Below, one piece after another: positions 21,261-27,507 of a DNA stretch of 29,557 nt. Both the position numbers and the translations under genes were made by a program. The notes below the pieces were generated by a model, which worked only from the letters and a program-made list of their open reading frames with translations, ran no database searches and was not told the DNA's origin. This DNA comes from a virus, in the IMG/VR virus record IMGVR_UViG_3300009164_000253, positions 1 to 29,557 of that record; one strand, written 5' to 3'. Numbering within the stretch: position 1 is the stretch's first letter; every line of letters starts with the position of its first letter.

Positions 21261-23864
21261 TTAAATTCCAATTTTACTTAACATTCTATCAATGAAACTA
21301 TTGCTACTACTTGTTGTCATCTTTGCAATGGTGCTACCAACAGCAGCATAGAACTGAGCGTCAGCATTTTGTTCTGCCGAATACTTAGTTGCATTAGCAG
21401 TAATTGTAGTTTTAGCAATGTCGTTAGCTCTAGTCAAAGTATTGTCTGCTGTCTTCCAAGACTGTTCAAGTTGATCACGATAACTCTGTGACAGTTGAGC
21501 ATACGTAGAAGCTGACAAGTCTGTAGCATTCTTAGCATTCACTGCAGCTATTGCATTCACTTCCCTTGTATTAGCAGTGGAAATGTCAGCAAGCACTTTA
21601 GCATTAGCCAAGTTAATTTGTGCAGAAAGATTAGCATTGAAGTCTGCTCTGTCGTTTGCTTCTGCTGTATTAAACTTCATAATTTCATCAGCAGCTTGCT
21701 TGTTAAATATGTTTGTTTTATTTATCTCAGCAGCATTGAATTGTGAAGAGGTTAAAGCAAGCTGTGCATTCACCTTCTCAGCATCTAATGCATTGGTAGC
21801 ATTGACAGCCTTAGCTGCATTAACTGCAGCAGTGTCACTAACAATGGTGCTAGCAATTGTCTGTGCTTTAAACATGTTTGTTTGTTGCTCAGCATTTAAG
21901 TTTGCCATATCCATTTGCAAGAATGCTTGAGCATTTTGCACAGCCACCTGTTGACGATTGTTTAAGTTGGTTGTTTCAAGGTTTGCAATTTGTGCAGCGT
22001 TAGCTAACACCAACGCATTCTTTGCAGACAAGTTTGCAACATCCATGTTGCTAGTGATACGTGCATTCTCTAAAGCAATTTGCACTGTAGCATCAAAGTT
22101 CTTATTAGCTATGTCGCTAATCTTTGCAGCATTCAACACTTTGGTTTGGAAGTTTTGATCAAACTCTTGACCTAAGAAAGCAGCACGTTGTTGTGCTGTG
22201 GTAAGAGCCAATGCCTGTCTATTAGACAAGTTGGTCAACCCCATCTGCTCATACACCTTGGCATCAGCAGCAGCAATGGGCGTAGCAGCCTCTAGAGCAG
22301 CTTGAATGATAGCCTGACCAGCTAAGCTACTTGCTCCCAATCCACGGGCTGCTAGGGTAGCCATAGCCGTTCTCATCGTACCTGCTGCCCAAGGAGGTGG
22401 GTTACCAGCATCAAAGTTGGTAAGCAAGGTGTTAAGTTGACCTTGTACAGTCATCTCAGCACTAACAGTTCCTTGTGCTGCTACGTTCTTAGCAAGAGCT
22501 TCTTCAACCTTTGCTTGATCAACGGTTGCACCAGACACCATTTCACCAGCCTGTGCTACACGCTGTGTAGGAGCAACAACCTGTCCTGCTTGTCCCTGTG
22601 CTGCTGTTAATTTGCTTACAGCAGTGGATGTAGGTTCTGTTGTTGCAGCCTGTGCTTGTGCTTCTTTAGACACTTCACCCTGTGCTGCTGTTACACCAGC
22701 CAAAGCTTGTTCAACACCAGTTTGTGCTGTTGCTGGAGTAATTTGTTGTGCTGCCACTGTTGGTGCAGGTGCTGCTGTTGTTGCAACCACACCAGTAGTT
22801 GGTACTGCTTGTTGTGTTGTACCAGCAGTGGGTGTTGCTGCAAGCATTCCGGGAGTGACAGCAGTTTGCTGTGCCACACCTAATGTTGCTGTTGGTGAAG
22901 TTGGTTGAACATCTCCACCTGCAGCAAATTGTTGGGTTGTAGCATCATATCTTGCTGAAGATTCACTACGTCTTTTATAAATTAAAGACAATATTGCAGC
23001 AAGAGTTTGTGGATTATCCACTTCTTGTTGTGTTGGTTGTTTTGGTTTACCAGTAACAGTGTCTAGTCCACCCTTAGCAGCAAGAGCATCTGTTGTTGAA
23101 TAGCCTGATAGAGAAGAACCTACAGTGGTAGCAGCAACAGGTGCTGTTATACCAGCAGCGCTCAATACACCAGTGCCACTAGCGGCTGGCATTGTCAATC
23201 CTTGAGCACCACCCATACTTGTTGCGCTGTTTAGCCAACTAGTTGGTGATGTTAATGTTGGTCCAGTTAAATTAGCTGCTGATCCAGCAGTGATTCCAGA
23301 AGCACCAGTAGCATTGGTAACTGTAGGAGCAAGAGAGTATCCTTCTGTTGCTGCTATGGTTCCTTTTAAAGCACCGCTTTCTGCTGCCAGTGTTTGTCTA
23401 AAAGAACCTTCAGCAAAGTTGCTTGCAACTTGTTGATTAATAGCACTGCCTGTAGCACCACCAGCACCAGAGCCAGCAGTGGCATTAGCTAAGACACTAT
23501 CTGTAGCAACAGGAGCAGTGGTAGTTACAAGCGAACCTGCTTCAACACCAGTTGTTGCAGATGCAGCAGTGGTTGCTGTGCCTCCTGTAGCGTTAGCACC
23601 AGCAGCAGCTTCACTACCATAGTAACCAGCAACAGCAAGCCCTACAGTGATCCATCCACCGGGAATGCTTTCATTTACAAAGTCATCAAGTTGAGCACCA
23701 ACGCTTGATATAGCGTCAATAACTCCTTGCCCGGCTTTGCCAATGCCGCTGACAACATCTTCAACAGCACCGCCAACACCGCTGACAACATCTTCAACAG
23801 CACCGCCAACGTTGCTAATTATTTTACCAGCGCCACCTAAAACACTACTTACAAATCCACTCAT
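21261..23864 (-). CDS. Ala/Asn-rich internal virion protein, 867 aa
   Basis: A probable core or ejection protein. Regions seen: N-terminal glycine-rich hydrophobic segment with two copies of an 11-residue unit (VGGAVEDVVSG, residues 19-40); a Gly/Ala/Thr-rich low-complexity part to about 290; a FAAGG motif at 313-317; an Ala/Gln/Thr-rich stretch to about 460. From about 470 to 830 runs a long alpha-helical array with recurring NL-N-x-Q/A units such as NLSNRQALALTTAQQ, NLSAKNALVLANAAQ and NLNNRQQVAVQNAQ. Such arrays are typical of phage internal virion proteins and could form a rod or channel. No enzyme motif recognised. The stop abuts the 56-aa gene. Confidence 0.75.
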   Translation of the reverse strand: MSGFVSSVLGGAGKIISNVGGAVEDVVSGVGGAVEDVVSGIGKAGQGVIDAISSVGAQLDDFVNESIPGGWITVGLAVAGYYGSEAAAGANATGGTATTAASATTGVEAGSLVTTTAPVATDSVLANATAGSGAGGATGSAINQQVASNFAEGSFRQTLAAESGALKGTIAATEGYSLAPTVTNATGASGITAGSAANLTGPTLTSPTSWLNSATSMGGAQGLTMPAASGTGVLSAAGITAPVAATTVGSSLSGYSTTDALAAKGGLDTVTGKPKQPTQQEVDNPQTLAAILSLIYKRRSESSARYDATTQQFAAGGDVQPTSPTATLGVAQQTAVTPGMLAATPTAGTTQQAVPTTGVVATTAAPAPTVAAQQITPATAQTGVEQALAGVTAAQGEVSKEAQAQAATTEPTSTAVSKLTAAQGQAGQVVAPTQRVAQAGEMVSGATVDQAKVEEALAKNVAAQGTVSAEMTVQGQLNTLLTNFDAGNPPPWAAGTMRTAMATLAARGLGASSLAGQAIIQAALEAATPIAAADAKVYEQMGLTNLSNRQALALTTAQQRAAFLGQEFDQNFQTKVLNAAKISDIANKNFDATVQIALENARITSNMDVANLSAKNALVLANAAQIANLETTNLNNRQQVAVQNAQAFLQMDMANLNAEQQTNMFKAQTIASTIVSDTAAVNAAKAVNATNALDAEKVNAQLALTSSQFNAAEINKTNIFNKQAADEIMKFNTAEANDRADFNANLSAQINLANAKVLADISTANTREVNAIAAVNAKNATDLSASTYAQLSQSYRDQLEQSWKTADNTLTRANDIAKTTITANATKYSAEQNADAQFYAAVGSTIAKMTTSSSNSFIDRMLSKIGI
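23746..23810 (-). repeat. Two-copy tandem repeat, 33-bp period
   Basis: Positions 23746-23777 and 23779-23810 are identical over 32 bp with a period of 33 bp, inside the 5' end of the 867-aa gene. The repeat encodes VGGAVEDVVSG twice in frame. Complete DNA identity suggests a recent slippage duplication and a site likely to vary in copy number. Confidence 0.9.
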
Positions 23865-24181
23865 TATCTACTCCAAGAATAAATATGAGCAGTGTCTCCA
23901 TTATTCAAAACAATCTGCTCTTCTTTTTCCCAATGTGTAACCAAACCAAACTTAGCCAGTTTCTTATTGTTATCATTAACAAGCGCTTTAACTGGAAGCA
24001 TTACACTCTTACTTATATCTTCTAAATCTTGTATAAACAATTTCTTTATTTCTTTTGTCCAACTGTATATATCAGTATGAAACCAAAGAACACCATTAAA
24101 AAATTCAAGATACATTACATACTTGTCACGCTTGATGACAGGTATCTTGGACGGTATTCTTTTAGATAGTGCTTCAATCAT
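23864..24181 (-). CDS. Hypothetical protein in the virion operon, 105 aa
   Basis: A basic, compact alpha/beta protein with aromatic strands (YVMYLEFFNGVLWFHTDIY), a helix (KKLFIQDLEDISKSV) and C-terminal strands ending in HIYSWSR. It shares one base with the stop of the 183-aa gene and overlaps the 867-aa start by one base, so it is tightly coupled. More AT-rich than its neighbours. I do not recognise the fold; a virion or assembly role is inferred from location. Confidence 0.65.
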   Translation of the reverse strand: MIEALSKRIPSKIPVIKRDKYVMYLEFFNGVLWFHTDIYSWTKEIKKLFIQDLEDISKSVMLPVKALVNDNNKKLAKFGLVTHWEKEEQIVLNNGDTAHIYSWSR

Positions 24182-24732
24182 TATTTAACAATTACACGCC
24201 ATGCATAGTCTGTAATATCAGATGCCATCACTTGATAGTTACGTTGCATAAACGCTTGCTTTAAATCTTCATTTTCTTTTACACCATACACCATAGATGT
24301 ACCTGCATCACGTACCTTACCAATCAATACATCAAGAGAAGCATTCAAAGCTTGACCACTATCTGTAGTTGCCATCATGATAGCTACAATGCGTGGCATA
24401 TGCTTATCAATAAAGAACACAGTATTCTTATCTTGCAACAACAAAGCATTACCAGACTTAAGCAACACTGACATTAGTTTTACAACATCATCAGGCTTAT
24501 CATAAAACTTTGAAGCATACGCTTTGATAATTGCTGTGGCAGAAGCTTTCTTTACAACACCACCAGCAGCAAAGGCTGGAGCTTTGTCAGCAAGCTTAGT
24601 GGCAACAGCAGCATATTGATTTGCTGTGGCAGGTGAAGACATTAAGAACTCACCGAAGTTCTGCATAGGACCATCGAAGCCCATCTTACGAGCTACGATT
24701 TCCCTTTGTTGTTCTGTGAAATTATCTTTCAT
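24181..24732 (-). CDS. Virion-associated protein, 183 aa
   Basis: Begins 'MKDNFTEQQREIVARKMGFD' followed by GPMQNFGEFLMS, a pattern I associate with small virion proteins of T7-like and pelagic podoviruses. A FAAGGVV motif (residues 54-60) is followed by helices and a compact C-terminal part (VFFIDKHMPRIVAIMMATTDSG ... YQVMASDITDYAWRVIVK). The FAAGG motif recurs in the 867-aa and 1,746-aa proteins, which suggests a shared assembly or processing feature. The start overlaps the stop of the metallopeptidase-like gene by 4 nt. Confidence 0.7.
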   Translation of the reverse strand: MKDNFTEQQREIVARKMGFDGPMQNFGEFLMSSPATANQYAAVATKLADKAPAFAAGGVVKKASATAIIKAYASKFYDKPDDVVKLMSVLLKSGNALLLQDKNTVFFIDKHMPRIVAIMMATTDSGQALNASLDVLIGKVRDAGTSMVYGVKENEDLKQAFMQRNYQVMASDITDYAWRVIVK

Positions 24733-25028
24733 TCTTTAATTGCCTTATACAAATATTCTAGAAACTCTGGATTGTCCTTCAATGCTGCTATCAACCCTGT
24801 AGCTACACAATGCACCTGTCTCTCATTCATCTTCAATTGCATCGCATCATCAATACTATGCACCACCTCATGTAGCAAAGTGTCAGCTTCCAAGAAAGGA
24901 TGCTGCCCACTCTTTATATCAATCTTCAAGTTGTCATAGTCACATTGACCACAAAGCTCTTGCAAGTCTTCTTTGATAACTACTTGATACTTTCTACCTA
25001 ATATAGTTATAGCTGATGGGAGAGACAT
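24729..25028 (-). CDS. Mini HExxH metallopeptidase-like protein, 99 aa
   Basis: A short protein with a clear zinc-protease signature: LLHEVVHSIDDA puts His53, Glu54 and His57 in an HExxH, and Glu69 in the following helix (NERQVHCVATGL) could be the third metal ligand. Two beta strands precede it (ITILGRKYQVVI, NLKIDIKS). This layout is common in tiny phage and prophage metallopeptidase-like proteins. It lies directly after the endolysin gene and before virion genes. It could process a virion protein or assist lysis; neither is shown by sequence. Confidence 0.75.
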   Translation of the reverse strand: MSLPSAITILGRKYQVVIKEDLQELCGQCDYDNLKIDIKSGQHPFLEADTLLHEVVHSIDDAMQLKMNERQVHCVATGLIAALKDNPEFLEYLYKAIKE

Positions 25029-25034
25029 ATTATA

Positions 25035-25493
25035 TCACTTTGTTTTATATTCTGTTTCATTCCATAGTCCAATCTTATATTTATTCTCTGGACGGAATAT
25101 GGTTAGCTTTTGACCACGCATCTCAGGAGCAAATGACAGATGGGTCCAAGATGAGAACTCATGTATCATTTGATCAAACTTAATTCCTGCAGCTTCAATA
25201 GCTTTACAAACTGCTAAAGGAGTGCCAAATTCTTTACAAACAAAATCAATTGCCCAGCCATCCATATGACTAGACACCTTGCTACCACCGACAGCAACGT
25301 TAACCTCAGGTAAACGCAGCCATGAATTAATATAGATGGGTTTGCCTAGTAAAGCACGAACCTGCTCCATACCAGCAGCAGCCTTCTTCATGTTCTCTAG
25401 TTGCTGTGGGCTAGGCTGGTTGTTAATACCTAGACGTACAGCAGTTTCAGAGAACGTTGCTTCTTCAATAGTAAAGTGTTCAGACAGTTGCAT
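25035..25493 (-). CDS. Endolysin, peptidase M15 family (D,D/L,D-carboxypeptidase-like)
   Basis: Peptidoglycan peptidase of the M15/VanY-like group. Counted from the ATG at 25493 (152 aa), zinc-binding His76 and Asp83 lie in SSHMDGWAIDF and His118 in SWTHLSF, with Glu112 (HEFSSW) as the likely catalytic base. The opening MQLSEHFTIEEATFSETAVR matches the usual N-terminus of phage M15 endolysins, so 25493 is preferred over TTG/GTG codons further upstream (25517, 25514); no start has a clear SD. No signal peptide is seen, so release needs a holin, and the gene directly upstream encodes one. It cleaves peptide cross-links and not glycan. Confidence 0.88.
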   Translation of the reverse strand: MQLSEHFTIEEATFSETAVRLGINNQPSPQQLENMKKAAAGMEQVRALLGKPIYINSWLRLPEVNVAVGGSKVSSHMDGWAIDFVCKEFGTPLAVCKAIEAAGIKFDQMIHEFSSWTHLSFAPEMRGQKLTIFRPENKYKIGLWNETEYKTK

Positions 25494-25494
25494 A

Positions 25495-25956
25495 TTAATG
25501 TTTATGGCTTGCACCAAAGTAATAGCTAAGCACCATAACTAAAGCACCATCTAATGTACCCAATACACGGATAATGATTTCACGCATTTCAGTTGCAACT
25601 ATATTTGTTAGCAAGTGATACTGAATGAATCCCCATGCAACAACTACAACCAAAGCAAGAATAGGTGTAACCGACTTGTTTAACAAAGGTGTATCTGAAC
25701 TTGTGGCTAAAGCAACTTCGTTCTTACGAGCAGAGTCACGATCAGCAGCATCAAGCTTTGCATACTCAAGTTCTAGTTCAGCAATCTTTTGAGCAGCCTG
25801 TGGATCACCTGCAATCGCTTTTGCAACGGACTCGACAGTATCGGAGACACCAAATTTAGAAGCCAGAGCGGACACCGCCATCCCACCCAAAGGACCAGCA
25901 ACAGCAGTTGCCAGCGTGGGCGCAATGCCCTTGAGTAATCCAAATAGTTCATTCAT
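25495..25956 (-). CDS. Holin of the 3-TM (GTA-holin-like) family
   Basis: A 153-aa protein with a hydrophobic N-terminal helix (residues 8-34), a polar middle with AKLDAADRDSARKNE, and two C-terminal membrane helices (95-115 and 127-147) ending SYYFGASHKH. This order, with the 'ADRDSAR' element and the final 'S.YFG.S', fits the phage family named holin of 3TMs for gene-transfer release. It would form the membrane hole that lets the M15 endolysin reach the wall. It starts in an ATGA overlap with the 48-aa gene and ends next to the endolysin start. Confidence 0.8.
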   Translation of the reverse strand: MNELFGLLKGIAPTLATAVAGPLGGMAVSALASKFGVSDTVESVAKAIAGDPQAAQKIAELELEYAKLDAADRDSARKNEVALATSSDTPLLNKSVTPILALVVVVAWGFIQYHLLTNIVATEMREIIIRVLGTLDGALVMVLSYYFGASHKH

Positions 25957-26099
25957 TTATTTCTCCAACATATTTCTGCTTGCTTTTTATAGTAGTCTGC
26001 TTTCTTGTCATGCTCACGCACAAACCACGAAGCACACACTATCACCACGACAATGAGTAAAGTGATGGCAAAGGTAACTGCCCAAACTAATAACCCCAT
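25953..26099 (-). CDS. Single-span membrane protein, 48 aa
   Basis: The ATG at 26097-26099 lies inside the end of the 190-aa gene, and the stop overlaps the 3-TM holin start (ATGA), leaving no noncoding gap. One strong membrane helix (residues 2-26, LLVWAVTFAITLLIVVVIV) is followed by a charged tail FVREHDKKADYYKKQ. This looks like a small lysis-region inner-membrane protein. A spanin-like subunit is possible, but the tail is much shorter than in known inner spanins. Function unknown. Confidence 0.6.
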   Translation of the reverse strand: MGLLVWAVTFAITLLIVVVIVCASWFVREHDKKADYYKKQAEICWRNK

Positions 26100-26659
26100 C
26101 GCCATTCCCTCTCATACCGTATTAACCAAGTTAAAAACCACATAGATGTGTACACATAAACTATTGCAACTACTAATGCTATGTAAATATGTATCTTCTC
26201 TTTGATCCTTCTAAGCTTCTCTTCTCTCTTTAAACGTTCCTGTCTTTCAGCTTCTTGTTGAAGTTTAGTTATTATTTTGGCTTCTTCAATTAGCTTGTCT
26301 CTCTCAGCCTGTATCTCCACCCACAAGTCGGGCATACCCAACTCATATCTAACCATGTGTTCTAAGTCTTTGTAATATTGCCTGATCTGCCTAACGTGCA
26401 TCACGTTATCAATCGCTTGCATGGTTACATTCTTAACCTTCCCCTGCTTAGCAAGCTCCTTAGTTTCTTCCTGCTTCTTCTTATAGTCTTCTTCTAGTTG
26501 TTCTTGACCGTGAAAAAACCTCGACAAAAGTCCACCAACTTCACCAGCAATACCCGCCACTTCACCACCAGTGCTTTTAATATCTTTATAAGCTTCAACA
26601 ACAGACTTGATACCTTCATATGCAAGTTTGCAAGCTCCAAAAATAAGCGTTGGATCCAC
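26087..26659 (-). CDS. Coiled-coil membrane protein in the lysis region, 190 aa (GTG start)
   Basis: A GTG at 26657-26659 begins the protein; an ATG two bases upstream is out of frame. The N-terminus is helical and Gly-containing (about residues 1-48), then a long charged coiled coil follows (about 52-75 and 115-155, rich in Glu and Lys). A single C-terminal membrane helix lies at 158-180, followed by a basic tail RYEREWRWGY. It sits between a small holin candidate and the 48-aa membrane protein. A spanin, pinholin partner or virion membrane role are all possible; none is proven. Confidence 0.65.
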   Translation of the reverse strand: MDPTLIFGACKLAYEGIKSVVEAYKDIKSTGGEVAGIAGEVGGLLSRFFHGQEQLEEDYKKKQEETKELAKQGKVKNVTMQAIDNVMHVRQIRQYYKDLEHMVRYELGMPDLWVEIQAERDKLIEEAKIITKLQQEAERQERLKREEKLRRIKEKIHIYIALVVAIVYVYTSMWFLTWLIRYEREWRWGY

Positions 26660-26660
26660 A

Positions 26661-26843
26661 TCACTTCTTCACTTCTTTATAAATTTGGTACAGCTTTAAA
26701 CCAATCATCAAGACGGTGTAGACAAGGGTAGCCCATAGCACTATCTCACTCACCTGATAGCCATACGCCGTTGCTAAAGACACACTTACAGGCGGTGCTA
26801 CCTTGGCTGCAATAGCCCCTACGGTTTCATCGTGGTGTGTCAT
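26661..26843 (-). CDS. Small holin candidate, 60 aa
   Basis: A short protein with the opening 'MTHHDETVGAIAAKVAPPVS', a Ser/Ala/Gly-rich middle and one clear membrane helix (residues 33-53, IVLWATLVYTVLMIGLKLY) closed by a basic tail KEVKK. Small phage proteins with 'T.....AKVAPP.....A...G......V.....(V/I)Y..L..G' are usually annotated as holins. The second half of the first 30 residues could form another weak helix. Its position in the lysis block supports this. It starts in an ATGA overlap with the upstream gene. Confidence 0.7.
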   Translation of the reverse strand: MTHHDETVGAIAAKVAPPVSVSLATAYGYQVSEIVLWATLVYTVLMIGLKLYQIYKEVKK

Positions 26844-27244
26844 TTGAGAGATAGTTGATATAGAGTGTCTAAGAAGAAACCAATGATTTCATCAATGACA
26901 TTTTGAATGGCACTATCAGATTGATCTGCCACAGAATAACGACAACCTTCAATTTCATCTAAGATTTGTTTCAATATGCTAGTGATGTCACCAGTGTATT
27001 CATCTTCACAAACACAGATATCTAAACGCTGACCAGTACGTCCTTGATATTTCTGAGCTAAGCTATCTGCTAATGGAACAATACCATCGTAGAAATTGGC
27101 TAATGTTTGATGCTCAGCAAAGCTAGTTGTTTTTAAATGAGCATTGTGTGCAAGAGTACGAGCTAAGAATAACGTACCAATGACTTCACCCATGTCATAG
27201 TCTATTTCTTCTTGCATGTTGCGTTGTGGTCTTTGTATTAACAT
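26840..27244 (-). CDS. Conserved helical phage protein (DUF5856-like), 134 aa
   Basis: An ATG at 27244 with AAAGGAAA upstream is preferred over a longer frame from 27295, which overlaps the previous gene without an SD. The helical core 'MGEVIGTLFLARTLAHNAHL', TSFAEHQTLANFYDGIVPLAD and a Gln/Gly element KYQGRTGQRLD resemble a phage family of ferritin- or Dps-like helical proteins, which I believe is DUF5856. His and Glu residues are spaced in helices, but no metal site is certain. The remainder is acidic helices. The role is unknown. Confidence 0.7.
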   Translation of the reverse strand: MLIQRPQRNMQEEIDYDMGEVIGTLFLARTLAHNAHLKTTSFAEHQTLANFYDGIVPLADSLAQKYQGRTGQRLDICVCEDEYTGDITSILKQILDEIEGCRYSVADQSDSAIQNVIDEIIGFFLDTLYQLSLK

Positions 27245-27281
27245 AATGTTTTCCTTTGTTACTCCGTAAGGGTAATGTCGC

Positions 27282-27497
27282 TCATGCTGATGCATCCTCT
27301 AGCGGTGTCATGTTCTCATTTGTCCAAAAGTCCTTGGCAAGCATAATCTTTAGATGCTGTTTGTTACGAGCCAAGCAGTCTGCCCAATCTTCTGCTGTCA
27401 TGCCTTCGGGCTGTCCAGCGTTAATCAGGTTTACTGAATCCATTGCGGCAGAGTAATTCTGTGCAATTTCTTCTGGGGTGATGGTGTTTTCTGACAT
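27282..27497 (-). CDS. Conserved phage hypothetical protein, 71 aa
   Basis: Starts after a strong AAGGAG SD just past the tail-fibre stop. The protein 'MSENTITPEEIAQNYSAAMD' with SVNLINAG, AEDWADCLARNKQHLKIMLAKDFW and a Pro-containing end resembles small proteins encoded after tail fibres in other phages. A possible role is tail-fibre assembly or an unknown late function; the sequence alone does not decide. It is acidic and mainly helical. Confidence 0.72.
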   Translation of the reverse strand: MSENTITPEEIAQNYSAAMDSVNLINAGQPEGMTAEDWADCLARNKQHLKIMLAKDFWTNENMTPLEDASA

Positions 27498-27507
27498 GGT
27501 TTTCTCC

